Below, in pieces: positions 45,692 to 55,900 of a stretch of 64,000 nucleotides of DNA; positions within the stretch are counted from its first letter, which is position 1, and every line of letters begins with the position of its first letter. A program made the translations under genes and the position numbers. The notes under the pieces are model-generated. The model did no database searches and was not told the DNA's origin. It saw only the letters and a list, made by a program, of their open reading frames with translations. The DNA comes from Vibrio sp. Y2-5 (GTDB lineage: Bacteria > Pseudomonadota > Gammaproteobacteria > Enterobacterales > Vibrionaceae): the NCBI RefSeq assembly GCF_014596725.1, contig NZ_JACVEG010000001.1:496001-560000 (forward strand). The letters are read 5' to 3'.

Positions 45692-46306
45692 TTAATAATT
45701 CGACGCTAGTAGCGCACGATAAACATGCTCGTAACCAATACTTATAGCAACAAAAATAAGTAAAGCAGACATCAGAAAATTGAACGTTTTGAAATACATT
45801 GGGTTTTCAATGCGTTTCCCCATCACCATGCCAGCCAAGGAATAACTGCTCGGCGCGCCAAAGGCGAGAAGGGCTAAACCTGCAGACCAAACGACGATCG
45901 CACTGCCACTAATACCCGCTGCCGGAAACTGAATGGTTGAAATTGGCATAGTGGCAACCAGTGCTTTAGGGTTAAGCAGTTGCATAAATAACCCGTTATT
46001 AAAATTCAATACAGACACGTTTGCTTTATTGTCTGAGATATTGATATTTGCACGAAAGACTTTCCACGCAATATAAACAATGTAAATACAACCAATTAGA
46101 CTGATGTATGGCAGTAGGGAAGGATTAATAAATTTAAGCCCAAGGAAACCGAGAAATATAAACAGAATCAACATGGCACACCCCACGCCAGCGAAAAAGC
46201 CAATATGTTCACGAGTTTTACCATTTAATCCACTGTGCAGACCTAATAGGTTAATTGGCCCAGGGGTGTACATTACACCAATGGCATAAGCGAGAATTTC
46301 TAACAT
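45692..46306 (-). CDS. LysE-family amino-acid exporter
   Basis: A 204-aa membrane protein of the LysE/RhtB family with about six helices. It has the N-terminal GVMYTPGPINLLGLHSGLNGKTREHIGFFAGVG pattern and QLLNPKALVATMPISTIQF. ATG 46306 is preceded by GGAG at six bases; the in-frame TTG at 46318 is too close to its site. It lies 22 bases after an AraC regulator on the same strand, the usual pairing for inducible exporters. Substrate unknown. Confidence 0.9.
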   Translation of the reverse strand: MLEILAYAIGVMYTPGPINLLGLHSGLNGKTREHIGFFAGVGCAMLILFIFLGFLGLKFINPSLLPYISLIGCIYIVYIAWKVFRANINISDNKANVSVLNFNNGLFMQLLNPKALVATMPISTIQFPAAGISGSAIVVWSAGLALLAFGAPSSYSLAGMVMGKRIENPMYFKTFNFLMSALLIFVAISIGYEHVYRALLASNY

Positions 46307-46328
46307 TGAAAGCTCCAAATGTATGGAA

Positions 46329-47165
46329 TTAAGAACAGAGTTGTAGCTGGTATTGTTTAGGCGTCATGCCAAACGTTCTTTTGAAATGACGATTGAGATG
46401 ACTGTTATCCGCAAAGCCAGACAACTGGGCAACGTGGCTTGAAGGTAAGCCTGTCTCCAAATATTTACGCGCAGCATTAATTCGGCAGTTCAGCACGTAT
46501 TGATGAGGGGTAATACCGAACTGACGATGAAATAAGCGAATAAAATGATATTTCGACATAGCCGCGGCTTGAGCAACGTCATCAATGGAAATATCTTGGT
46601 CAATATGATCGATGATGAAATCTTTTGCTCTGGTTAACAGGCTATCTTTTTTCGACAAAGGTGTATGGAAATCATGATTGAGTTTTCCAGCTTTGCGTAC
46701 TAAAGAATGCGCAATATGAAATAGCCCGCTTTCAAACTCGATAGTCGAGTGGTTTGAATCACTGACGAGTTGGTGCATAGCCAGAATTTGGTGTCTTAGC
46801 ACGGGGTCATTCAGTAACGGTTTCTCAACTCTTAAAGAGGCATCTTTGCTATAACCCAGAGCCTGAAAAAGCGGCTTCAATTCATTGGGATGAATATAGA
46901 GCATGACATATTCAAGGCTTTCACTAACGCCGGAATGACCGTCGTGCACATCCTCAGGGTTGAAGAGCAGTACTCCGCCTGCTGGGCTTTTATGGAAAGC
47001 GTTTTGGCAGAAAAAATCTTGGCGACCTTTCAGAGTAACGCCAAGGGAATACTCCTCATGCGCATGTTTGGTATAAGAAAAATCGCTCATAGTCGCTTCT
47101 AGTGTGGTGACTAGTTGCTTTTGACTACTGCTGAACTGAAAGCGATTTTCTTGTTTGGCACTCAA
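46329..47165 (-). CDS. AraC-family transcriptional regulator (TTG start)
   Basis: A 278-aa regulator with an N-terminal cupin-type AraC ligand domain (YTKHAHEEYSLGVTLKGRQDFFCQN) and a C-terminal double HTH (IDDVAQAAAMSKYHFIRLFHRQFGITPHQYVLNCRINAARKYLETGLPSSHVAQLSGFADNS region, about 195-275). TTG 47165 has AAGGGA at six bases; the next ATG would cut 24 residues. Likely controls the LysE exporter directly downstream. Confidence 0.88.
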   Translation of the reverse strand: MSAKQENRFQFSSSQKQLVTTLEATMSDFSYTKHAHEEYSLGVTLKGRQDFFCQNAFHKSPAGGVLLFNPEDVHDGHSGVSESLEYVMLYIHPNELKPLFQALGYSKDASLRVEKPLLNDPVLRHQILAMHQLVSDSNHSTIEFESGLFHIAHSLVRKAGKLNHDFHTPLSKKDSLLTRAKDFIIDHIDQDISIDDVAQAAAMSKYHFIRLFHRQFGITPHQYVLNCRINAARKYLETGLPSSHVAQLSGFADNSHLNRHFKRTFGMTPKQYQLQLCS

Positions 47166-47266
47166 AACGATTCCCTTAACGTGTGATTCCTATAGTTCCC
47201 AGTATAGTTACTCGCTGAATCGAAAACTTGAACAAAATTGCTCATTATTGCTCTTGGACATCAAAC

Positions 47267-47584
47267 TTAATAAATATCCATTTGTCTTGTTACCGCTGCC
47301 ATGGCAATGCCTAAGGCAATGGCGGTTAACGGTCTTTTAGTTGTTAAAGCGAATATCGCTGTCATCGCAAGTGCGAGTTTTGCTCCCATATCACCTTGGA
47401 TAAACAGCGGCGCAATAATCGCAACTAACACTGAGCCAGACATTGCCGCAATGAACTGTTGTACTTTGTGATTAATTGGCACAAAACTCATGACAAACAC
47501 ACCGCCCCAGCGAGTGACGAGAGTGACCAGTGCCATGATAAGAATGATTAGTAGAGTGCCAGAACCTGCGGTATCAATGCTCAT
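47267..47584 (-). CDS. azlD: AzlD, small subunit of branched-chain amino-acid exporter
   Basis: A 105-aa, four-helix membrane protein of the AzlD/YgaH family, partner of AzlC. Contains the TRWGGVFVMSFVP and GSVLVAIIAPLFIQG segments. It overlaps azlC by 11 bases, so the two are translationally coupled. Confidence 0.9.
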   Translation of the reverse strand: MSIDTAGSGTLLIILIMALVTLVTRWGGVFVMSFVPINHKVQQFIAAMSGSVLVAIIAPLFIQGDMGAKLALAMTAIFALTTKRPLTAIALGIAMAAVTRQMDIY

Positions 47585-48296
47585 GTGTTTCTTCCTTCAG
47601 AATAATACCCAGTAAACCACCGACTAAAGCGCCAGCAAAAACATGACTGTTTTCTGGTAGATATAAATAAGCTAAAACTGACGCCACGGCAGCGCCACCC
47701 CAAATGATCATGGTGCGTTGATCTTTCTTACCTTCCAGAACCATGGTGAGCAAAAAGCACGACATCACCATATCGAGACCAAAGGCTTTTGGGTCGCTGA
47801 TAGAACTACCGAAATAGAGGCCTAGCCAAGTGCCTGCGATCCAGAAAACCCACATGGTTAACCCGCCACCAAGTAATATGCCCAACGCTTTGCCATATTC
47901 TCTGCGATTAAACGCCTGCAAAGACATCGCCCAGTTGGAATCGGATGCCACCATCATCACGCCGTAACGCTTTAACGGATGGAGATGTTTTAACCAAGGG
48001 TAAAGAGAGGCACCCATCAACAGATGTCTGGCGTTGATAGCAAAAACAGTGACGACCAGCGGGAGAATAGGCACTTCAGTACCCCATAAATCCAAACTAC
48101 CAAACTGAGACGCTCCAGCAAAAACCGCTGCACTCATCAATACAGTAGAAACGTTGTCTAAACCCGTTTGTGAAGCAGCCAATCCGAAAGCGGCACCAAA
48201 GATAGCAACAAAGAGTGAGATAGGTAAGAATTTTCGAACACCAGCATAGAAGTGGTGGGCTGAAAACCTGAGATCGTTTAAATCCGTTTCCGACAA
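47574..48296 (-). CDS. azlC: AzlC, large subunit of branched-chain amino-acid exporter (TTG start)
   Basis: A 240-aa membrane protein of the AzlC/YgaZ family that exports branched-chain amino acids (or analogues) with AzlD. Family blocks: LPISLFVAIFGAAFGLAASQTGL, FAGASQFGSLDLWG and NARHLLMGASLYPWL. No ATG fits the N terminus; TTG 48296 has AAGGGA upstream at about seven bases. Confidence 0.9.
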   Translation of the reverse strand: MSETDLNDLRFSAHHFYAGVRKFLPISLFVAIFGAAFGLAASQTGLDNVSTVLMSAAVFAGASQFGSLDLWGTEVPILPLVVTVFAINARHLLMGASLYPWLKHLHPLKRYGVMMVASDSNWAMSLQAFNRREYGKALGILLGGGLTMWVFWIAGTWLGLYFGSSISDPKAFGLDMVMSCFLLTMVLEGKKDQRTMIIWGGAAVASVLAYLYLPENSHVFAGALVGGLLGIILKEETHEH

Positions 48297-48441
48297 AAGA
48301 AGTCCCTTATGTTATCAAGAAGGCAATTATGCTTATGATTTCTTATGTTGAGGTTATAAGGAACTTTTTCAATCCATTAACAAAATAAAAACAACCGAGT
48401 GTGTTGAACGGGGAACTAGACGAAGTCGCTGGATACGTGAA

Positions 48442-49059
48442 TTACTCTTTAATACTGTTTGTCAGCTTTCCATAGATATAGGCGAGTTCCGCAACAGTAT
48501 GAGCTGAGAATTTCTTTAACAGGCTTGCTCTGTGTACTTCAACGGTGCGCATTGCAATGCAAAGTTCGTCAGCAATACGGATGTTGCGTTTGCCTGAAAT
48601 AATCAGTCTGAGTATGTCTTTTTCACGCTTGGTCAGCGAGTCGTAACAAGCCTTGGCATCAACCCAGTCGAGTTTGGCCGCAGATTGGACTTGTCCATCA
48701 ATAATGGCTTGTACCAATTCATCACCTTTTACCGGCTTTTGAAAAAAGTGAATTGCGCCTTCTTGCAAAGCGTCGACAGCCATTGGGATGTCACCATGGC
48801 CTGTGAGGTAAATGATCGCCAAAGGACTGTTGGCTTCATTAAGTATTTGATGAACCTGCTGACCTCGAAGTTGTGGCATACGGCTGTCCAATATCACACA
48901 GCCCGGCTTGGTTATGTCGACAGAATCCAGAAACAGTTGGCCGTCTGCAAATGTAGTCACTTTAAAATCGTGTTCTTCAAGCATAAAGGCGAGTGAATCG
49001 CGAACGGACTCGTCATCGTCGACGACATAAACAGGAAGTTGTGTATTGATGTGGTTCAT
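48442..49059 (-). CDS. ttrR: TtrR, tetrathionate two-component response regulator
   Basis: A 205-aa FixJ/NarL-type response regulator. Receiver domain with VYVVDDDESVRDSL and phosphoacceptor Asp in GCVILDSRMPQLRGQ, then a LuxR-type HTH (LTKREKDILRLIISGKRNIRIADELCIAMRTVEVHRASLLKKF). I start at ATG 49059 (AGGA nine bases upstream), since the longer frame overlaps ttrS. It lies 22 bases after ttrS and by context activates ttrBCA; the repeated GTGGA-AA-TCCAC motif is its best candidate site. Confidence 0.92.
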   Translation of the reverse strand: MNHINTQLPVYVVDDDESVRDSLAFMLEEHDFKVTTFADGQLFLDSVDITKPGCVILDSRMPQLRGQQVHQILNEANSPLAIIYLTGHGDIPMAVDALQEGAIHFFQKPVKGDELVQAIIDGQVQSAAKLDWVDAKACYDSLTKREKDILRLIISGKRNIRIADELCIAMRTVEVHRASLLKKFSAHTVAELAYIYGKLTNSIKE

Positions 49060-49081
49060 AAGTGATATTCCTGATGATCCA

Positions 49082-50872
49082 TTAAAAATAGGGCAGCGAA
49101 AGCGTGACCACACAGCCGTGAGGTTCTATAGACTCCAACAGAATCTGACCATGGTGGGTTTCCATAACATCTCGGCATATGGCTAACCCTAAGCCAAGTC
49201 CATTATCTTTGGTTGTAAAGAAGGTGTCGTTTACTTCATTTCCCGCTAACCCAGTGCCATTGTCTATGATCTTAACCAGCAGGCTGTCCTGATGGTATTC
49301 AGTCTCTACAGTAATGGTTGCTTGATAGTCTTCAGTTTTATGGCGTTGTTGGAAGCTGATACAGGCATCAATGGCGTTATTTAACAAGTTCACGAACACT
49401 TGCTGCATGCCCACGGAATCAATGTCAGCGGCAATGACGTCACCTTCCGTTTGGCGTACCAGCAAAACCGAGTGTTTCTGTAAGCGGTAATGCATTAACT
49501 CTAGGGTGTCGGTTATCAGATCTTCTACATTGTTCGGTTGCTTTTCGATGCTGCGTTTCTTAATGAGATTGCGTAGACGATGAATAATGGCATCCGCTCT
49601 ATCCACCTCTTTTTGAATTTTATGAAAGACCGGCACGATATCTTCATTCGGTCTTTGTTTAGAAAGTCTCAATAAGCCACCTTCACTGTAATTTCGTATT
49701 GCAGCGAGAGGTTGGTTGATTTCATGTGCAAGGCTGCTTCCCAGCTCATCGACAATGGCTACGCGCTGAGAGTGTTCAAGCTGCTCACTTTTTTCTTTGA
49801 GTCGAGATTGTGTCTGTTCCAGAGCTTGCTTACTTTTGCTGAAACGGTATTCAAGCCAAAAGTGATAAGCGTTCAAAACGATGACAAATACAAATACTGC
49901 CCATGCCCATTCCTGATGAAACCGCAGCCAACGAAAAGCTTCTTTCCACCAGGGTTCTTGAAATGGGTGAAGGTCTAATGCCTGATAAAGTTTATCAATG
50001 GACAAAAGGCTGGCGGGAGATGTCCAGCCAGAGGCTCCGGCAGTGATGGCCGCTTGGCTGTCTGATGGCATTGCCAGTAAGGCGCGAGTGACCTGTTTTG
50101 CCAGTTGAGAAGATGCACGTTCCGTTTTTGCAAACGACCAGTTTGGATAAAGGCGAGTCGATACCTGACAAGGAAAATCATTGGGTGTCTGCGCGTTAAT
50201 TACTCGATAAGCGTTGGCTTCCAATAATCCTTCTTGTTGCATGGTTTCGAGTAGGCACACTGGAACTATTGCTGCGTCGACAATCTTGTCTCGCAGTTGG
50301 TAGAGATTGGCGTCGATCGGAAAGCCCAGAAAACGAACATTGGCGAAGAAGTCATTCGGGTTGATTCCCATTTCTAACACTTGATAGCGCAGCGTCAGAT
50401 AACCCCCGAACGCGCGTTCTGAAACCGCAGCCATCGGTTTTCCCGCCAACTCTTCGATTTTGAAATACGGAGCGTCTTTTTGTACTACCACAGCTGAGCC
50501 AATGGTGTGATTAAAGTGACCGGTTAGACCGCTGTTGAGGGTGGCTAACCACGACAGTTCAAACTGTCTGCCCAAACGTACCGCTTGGCCGGGATTGGTC
50601 AGGATGAAATCCATGCTCTGATTCTGAACGGCGGTTGCCATACTTTCTAAGTCCAGAGGATGGAGTATAAAGTCGCTATCAGGAATTTGTTGGCTCAGCC
50701 AATCCATAGTGGGTTGCCAACGCTGCTGTGCGTACAAATTGCCTCGTATGGCTAACACACCAATATCAACAGAGTGTTTCTCTGTTGATTGCCCAAAGCT
50801 GAACGCAGAAAACAGCAGAGAGATACTTGCCAATAGCAGAGCTGCAATGTGCTGTATACCCGTTCTCATCAT
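49082..50872 (-). CDS. ttrS: TtrS, tetrathionate sensor histidine kinase
   Basis: A 596-aa membrane kinase. Signal sequence or TM1 (about 8-26), a periplasmic PhnD-like binding domain (33-300; DIGVLAIRGNLYAQQRWQPT), TM2 (about 322-340), a coiled linker, HisKA with phospho-His383 in LAHEINQPLAAIRNY, and HATPase with the N box (FVNLLNNAIDAC), DNGTGL and GLGLGLAI. This layout and the neighbouring ttr genes identify the sensor for tetrathionate. Start is ATG 50872 or the next ATG at 50869. Divergent from ttrB. Confidence 0.92.
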   Translation of the reverse strand: MMRTGIQHIAALLLASISLLFSAFSFGQSTEKHSVDIGVLAIRGNLYAQQRWQPTMDWLSQQIPDSDFILHPLDLESMATAVQNQSMDFILTNPGQAVRLGRQFELSWLATLNSGLTGHFNHTIGSAVVVQKDAPYFKIEELAGKPMAAVSERAFGGYLTLRYQVLEMGINPNDFFANVRFLGFPIDANLYQLRDKIVDAAIVPVCLLETMQQEGLLEANAYRVINAQTPNDFPCQVSTRLYPNWSFAKTERASSQLAKQVTRALLAMPSDSQAAITAGASGWTSPASLLSIDKLYQALDLHPFQEPWWKEAFRWLRFHQEWAWAVFVFVIVLNAYHFWLEYRFSKSKQALEQTQSRLKEKSEQLEHSQRVAIVDELGSSLAHEINQPLAAIRNYSEGGLLRLSKQRPNEDIVPVFHKIQKEVDRADAIIHRLRNLIKKRSIEKQPNNVEDLITDTLELMHYRLQKHSVLLVRQTEGDVIAADIDSVGMQQVFVNLLNNAIDACISFQQRHKTEDYQATITVETEYHQDSLLVKIIDNGTGLAGNEVNDTFFTTKDNGLGLGLAICRDVMETHHGQILLESIEPHGCVVTLSLPYF

Positions 50873-50945
50873 CGCCTGAATTGTCCGTTTGAAATCCTTA
50901 TATGGCTAAGAATAACAGCATCTTACTGCTAGCTACATTTGTTTT

Positions 50946-50961
50946 AGATCAACTTTGATCT
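50946..50961. promoter_or_regulatory. 16-bp palindrome in the ttrS/ttrB intergenic region
   Basis: AGATCAA-CT-TTGATCT, perfect 7-bp arms, immediately before the GTGGA repeat. It has the half-sites of an FNR box in the wrong orientation and spacing, so the protein that binds it is not known. Confidence 0.45.
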
Positions 50962-50964
50962 GGG

Positions 50965-50983
50965 TATGTGGAAATCCACTATA
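50965..50983 (+). promoter_or_regulatory. Predicted TtrR operator upstream of ttrB
   Basis: TATGTGGAAATCCACTATA, inverted repeat GTGGA-AA-TCCAC. An almost identical block precedes the downstream cytochrome operon at 56081. The -10-like GACAAT at 51005-51010 places the repeat near position -43, typical of a class II activator. Confidence 0.7.
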
Positions 50984-51002
50984 TCGGCAAGCGGGGGCTT
51001 TT

Positions 51003-51011
51003 CTGACAATA
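51003..51011 (+). promoter_or_regulatory. -10 region of the ttrBCA promoter (CTGACAATA)
   Basis: The same nine bases occur at 56118-56126 at the same distance (38 versus 37 bases) from the GTGGA repeat. No -35 is evident, as expected for an activator-dependent promoter. Confidence 0.6.
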
Positions 51012-51045
51012 AACTCAGACCCCTTATAAATTTAGCAGGTGAGTG

Positions 51046-51813
51046 ATGGATACGAGCAAAAGACGTTTCATGAGTGCCGTTACTGCTGGCGCTGCTTTGA
51101 TTCCAATCACGGGTGTTGGAACTGCAACAGCAAGTACCGTGATACGAAATAACCAGTCGCCAGACAGAAAAGGACAAACCGGTAAGCGTTACGCCATGGT
51201 GATTGATTTGCGTAAGTGTGTTGGTTGTCAGGCGTGTACGGTTGGTTGCAGTGTGGAAAACCAGATGCCGATTGGTCAGTTCAGAACCACAGTCAAACAA
51301 TACGAAGTGACTCTGGACGATGGCTCACCTTCAACGCAAAACGTAAAAGCTTTCACCTTGCCTCGTTTGTGTAACCACTGCGACAACCCTCCTTGTGTTG
51401 CGGTTTGTCCGGTACAAGCCACCTTTCAGCGTGACGATGGCATTGTGATGGTCGATAACAGCCGTTGTGTTGCCTGCGCTTACTGCGTTCAGGCTTGTCC
51501 TTATGATGCACGCGTCATCAACCATGACACTTTGACCGCCGATAAATGCACCTTCTGTGCTCATCGTCTTGAAAAAGGGCTGTTGCCTGCTTGCGTGGAA
51601 ACCTGTGTAGGTGGCGCAAGGGTGATTGGCGACATCAATGACCCGAACAGTCACGTCAGTCAGTTAATCGCAGAGCATGGTGATGATCTCAAGGTTCTAA
51701 AGCCGAATGAAAATACCCGTCCACATGTGTTCTACATCGGCATGAACGAAAGGTTTGTTCATCCATTGCAAGGGCAATCTGTGATTTTTGAACCGCAAGG
51801 AGAATCAGTATGA
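51046..51813 (+). CDS. ttrB: TtrB, iron-sulfur subunit of tetrathionate reductase
   Basis: A 255-aa electron-transfer subunit with a Tat signal (SKRRFMSAVTAGAALIPITG) and four [4Fe-4S] ferredoxin motifs: CVGCQACTVGC, CNHCDNPPCVAVC, CVACAYCVQAC and CTFCAHRLEKGLLPACVETC. It passes electrons from TtrC to TtrA on the periplasmic side. ATG 51046 is chosen over the adjacent GTG at 51043; AGGTGAG lies upstream. Overlaps ttrC by four bases. Confidence 0.95.
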   Translation: MDTSKRRFMSAVTAGAALIPITGVGTATASTVIRNNQSPDRKGQTGKRYAMVIDLRKCVGCQACTVGCSVENQMPIGQFRTTVKQYEVTLDDGSPSTQNVKAFTLPRLCNHCDNPPCVAVCPVQATFQRDDGIVMVDNSRCVACAYCVQACPYDARVINHDTLTADKCTFCAHRLEKGLLPACVETCVGGARVIGDINDPNSHVSQLIAEHGDDLKVLKPNENTRPHVFYIGMNERFVHPLQGQSVIFEPQGESV

Positions 51814-52904
51814 ACATTGCCGAAGTTCTCGTTCAACCTCAGGCTGTTGCTTGGCTGCCATGGGCCGTTCAGTATTTCTTCTACATTGGTTCGGCTTATG
51901 CAGCAGCGATACTGTTTGTGATTGCGTTAAAGTTTGATCAACAAAGTAGCCATCGTCTGCGTGCAGCGTTGGTGCTTACTATGGCGATTGGCGCTGTAGT
52001 TGGCCCGCTTGCACTGACTGGCGATCTTCATCAGCCGGGTAGAGCATGGCATTTCTACCTATATTTCACACCATGGTCATGGATGTCGTTAGGTTCTCTA
52101 TTGTTACCCGTGTTTTCTGGCTTGGCGTTAATCACGGCTTGGTTGTATTTGCGTAATGACTTGATGAAATTAAGTGATAGCCAAGGAAAAGTGTTCAAAT
52201 GGATTTCCAAACTGACGCTGGGTCAATGGCAGATCTCTCATAAACACATGCTGGCAGTGTCTCTGTTAACGGCTCTTTCTGGCTTAACCATTGCGGTGTA
52301 TACCGGCGCAGAGATCATGGCAGTACATTCGCGCCCTTTGTGGAATCAGCCTGCGTCGCCATTGTTTTGGTTTGTGTCCGCTTTCTTAGGTGCTGTAGGT
52401 TTTACCCTGTTTGTCTGGCTGCTTTTCCCAAACAAAAGTAAACAAGAGTCACTGACGTCCTTCGACCTTAACCTGTTGAAAAAAACAGTCTCTTTGAGCA
52501 GCGTTCTTTCCTTAGTTCTTGTGCCGATTTGGGCGTCGAATAATCAGACGTTTTCGCTATACCTCAGCAATGAGTGGGTGCATCAACTGGCGATGATTTC
52601 AGTTTTGATGCTACTCAGCGTTATCTGGGGAATGTTTTGTCTGCGTGAGCATTACAGCAAGACAGGTTTGCTAGTGATGGCGTTGTTGGCACTTGGCGCT
52701 GCATGGGTTGTACGTTGGGTCACCATGATGCAGGTTCAGACCATTGCCAAATACGATATGGGACCGATTCCGTATCAGATTCCATTAGGCTCGGATGGCT
52801 TATTGGGCATTGTAGGGATGTTCGGTCTATGGCTGGCTCTTGCTCTGCTTGCCAGCGAGTTAGTTTCATCTAGTGCCCCACGACTCACATCTACTCATCA
52901 ATAA
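51810..52904 (+). CDS. ttrC: TtrC, membrane quinol-oxidising subunit of tetrathionate reductase
   Basis: A 364-aa NrfD/PsrC-type membrane protein with about nine helices that oxidises menaquinol and hands electrons to TtrB. Characteristic segments are the first helix FFYIGSAYAAAILFVIAL, LALTGDLHQPGRAWHFYLYFTPWSWMSLGS and AEIMAVHSRPLWNQPASP. The window's men operon would supply its quinol. ATGA overlap with ttrB. Confidence 0.93.
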   Translation: MNIAEVLVQPQAVAWLPWAVQYFFYIGSAYAAAILFVIALKFDQQSSHRLRAALVLTMAIGAVVGPLALTGDLHQPGRAWHFYLYFTPWSWMSLGSLLLPVFSGLALITAWLYLRNDLMKLSDSQGKVFKWISKLTLGQWQISHKHMLAVSLLTALSGLTIAVYTGAEIMAVHSRPLWNQPASPLFWFVSAFLGAVGFTLFVWLLFPNKSKQESLTSFDLNLLKKTVSLSSVLSLVLVPIWASNNQTFSLYLSNEWVHQLAMISVLMLLSVIWGMFCLREHYSKTGLLVMALLALGAAWVVRWVTMMQVQTIAKYDMGPIPYQIPLGSDGLLGIVGMFGLWLALALLASELVSSSAPRLTSTHQ

Positions 52905-52920
52905 TTAGAGGAACAGTTCT

Positions 52921-55900
52921 ATGGACAATAAACGTCGTCAGTTTTTGAAGTCTGGCCTCGCCGTTGGTGGTGTAGGTGCGTTTGCAGCAGGTTATGCGAC
53001 CACAACGAAGCATATGGTAGAAGGCGCGGTTGAAGGTAAAGCTGGCAGCCCAACTAAGGATATTCATCATGGTAACTCACTTGAAGCTGAATACACGGTC
53101 AACGCAAAGGGGAATTTGATTCCCAATCCAAATCAGCGAGTAGCGCCTTCAATGTGTTTTGGTTGTTGGACGTTGTGCGGTTTGCGGGTACGTATCGATA
53201 ATAAAACTGATGAGATTTTACGTATCAGTGGCAATCCGTATCACCCGTTGTCGCACCAAAATGCGATTCCATTTGAGACACCGGTTAAAGACGCATATTT
53301 GAGTTTGGCTGGTGAAGCTGGCTTGGAAGGACGCTCTACAGCATGTGCTCGTGGCAATGGTATGTTGGAGATTCGAAATAGCCCATATCGTATTACTCAG
53401 CCATTAAAACGAGTGGGTAAACGCGGCGAAGGACGTTGGATTCCTATCAGCTACGAACAACTTCTGGAAGAGATTATCGAAGGTGGTGACCTTTTCGGTG
53501 AAGGGCATGTGGATGGTTTACGAGCGATACGTGATGTAAAAACACCGCTCGATCCGGACAATCCCGAATACGGTCCTAAAGCCAACCAGTTGCTGGTTAC
53601 TAATGCCTCGAATGAAGGGCGTGACGATATCATCAAGCGCTTTGCCTTTAACAGTTTCGGCACTCGCAACTTTGGCCATCATGGTTCGTACTGTGGTTAC
53701 GCGTTTCGTGCCGGCAGTGGTGCTCTGCTTAATGATTTAGACAAATATGCCCATTTAAAACCTGACTTTGATAACGCGGAATATGTGATTTTTATTGGAA
53801 TGTCGCCTGCTCAGGCGGGTAATCCGTTTAAACGTCAGGCGCGCCAGTTAGCGCAGGCCAGAACCAGTGGCAAGTTGGAATACACCATAGTGACGCCGAG
53901 CTTGCCTGCCGGTTCATCCAGTCTTGCCGCCGCAGACAGAAATAACTGGCTACCTATCAATCCGGGCAGCGACTCAGCTTTAGTGCTGGGAATGATTCAG
54001 TGGATCATTGAAAATCAACGTTACAACCATAGCTTTCTCGCCCAACCGGGTGTTGAGGCAATGAAAAAGGCGGGTAACGCTCATTGGTGCAACGCGACTC
54101 ACTTAGTCATCAGTGACGAAACGCATACAAGAAACGGCAGCTTTCTTCGCGCTTCGGATATGGGTTTACCGTTTACGGGTGAGCCTCGTTCAGACACTGA
54201 CCCTTATGTGGTTGTTAACGCAACAAGTGGTGAGTTCGCTTTACATACTCAGAGTGACGCAGCGGCTTTGTTTGTTGAAACAGAGGTCAAGCTGGGTAGC
54301 GAATTGGTTAAGGTGAAGTCCTCTTTACAACGTTTAAAAGAAGAGGCGTTCAAATATGATTTAGACTTTTACAGCCAACAATGCGGGATTGCTAAAGAAG
54401 ACATTATTGCTCTTGCTAAGCGTTTTACCAGCTATGGCACTAAAGCGGTTGTCGATACGCACGGTGGTAACATGCATAGCAATGGTTTCTACAACTCGTT
54501 TACCATTTTGATGCTTAATGCGCTGGTGGGGAATATTAATCTCAAAGGCGGAGCAATGGCTAAAGCAGGTGGTTATCCGACTTCAGCTAATGGTCCTCGT
54601 TATGACTTCACTAAATTTGAAGGTAAAGTGGGGCCAAAAGGGATTTTCCTTTCTCGCAGTAAATTCCCGTATCAGAAAACCAGTGAGTACAAGCGACGGG
54701 TAGCGGCAGGTGAATCACCGTACCCTACGCGGGCACCATGGTACCCAATATCCGCTCCGCTTTTAACAGAACATTTATCCGCAGCTGTGGATGGCTACCC
54801 TTATCGCATAAAAGCGTGGATCAATCATATAGCGAACCCACTTTATGGTGTGCCGGGGCTAAAAACGTTATTGGAAGATAAGCTCAAAGATCCAAAACAG
54901 TTAGGTCTGATTGTGTCTGTGGATGCCTTCATCAACGAAACCACATCGCTGTCTGACTATCTGGTTCCAGATACCGTGACGTATGAAAGCTGGGGGATGG
55001 CTGGTCCATGGCACGGTGTGCCAGTAAAAGCGGTCACAGCACGTTGGCCGATTGTTGAGCCTCACACCGAAAAAACAGCGGATGGTCGTCCAATCTGTCT
55101 GGAAAACTTCTTGATCGATGTAGCGAAGAAAATGCAGTTGGGCGGCTTTGGTGAAAACGCCGTTAAGGATGCTCAAGGGCAGTGGCATGCCATTCATAGC
55201 GCCGAAGATTTTTACTTACGTTCGGCGGCCAACTTAGCTTATGTCAAAGGTGGCGTGCCTGATGTTTCTGCGGAAGACATTGCTTGGTCTGGATTGGAAA
55301 GACTACTACCAGCGATGCAGAAAGTGTTAACGCCTGAAGAGATGAAGAGAGTCGCGTTTATTTTTGCTCGTGGAGGAAGATTTGAGAACGCAACGGAAGC
55401 CTATAAAGGCGAAGAGATGAAGTATAAGTGGAATCATCCGGTGGCGATTTGGAATGAAAAGGTAGGTACTTCTCGTAATACCATGACCGGCGAACTGTAC
55501 ACTGGCTGCCCGAGCTGGCATCCGCAGAAACTGAGTGACGGTACGCCAATGGAGGATAAATACCCTAAGAGCGAATGGCCAATGTCACTCACCAATTTTA
55601 AATCCAACATTCACAGCGCGGTTTCGAACTTGTCACCACGTCTACATTCGATAAAAGGAACCAATCCGGTCTATATCCATCCGAAGGATGCACAAGATGC
55701 GGGTATTGAAACTGGAGACCTTTTTGTTGTGGAAACGCCGAGTGCTCAAATTAAGGCGACAGCTATGGTGCTTGATGGTATTCAACCGGGGACATTAGGT
55801 TTCGAGCACGGCTTTGGTCATACCGAATTAGGCGAACGCGCTCACTGGATTGGCGACAAACAACAGCCTGTGAAAATGAAGACCAGTGATGGTGTCAACA

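Noticed and set aside
50946..50961. FNR box
   Set aside because: FNR needs TTGAT-N4-ATCAA; here the halves are ATCAA...TTGAT with two central bases, the opposite order.
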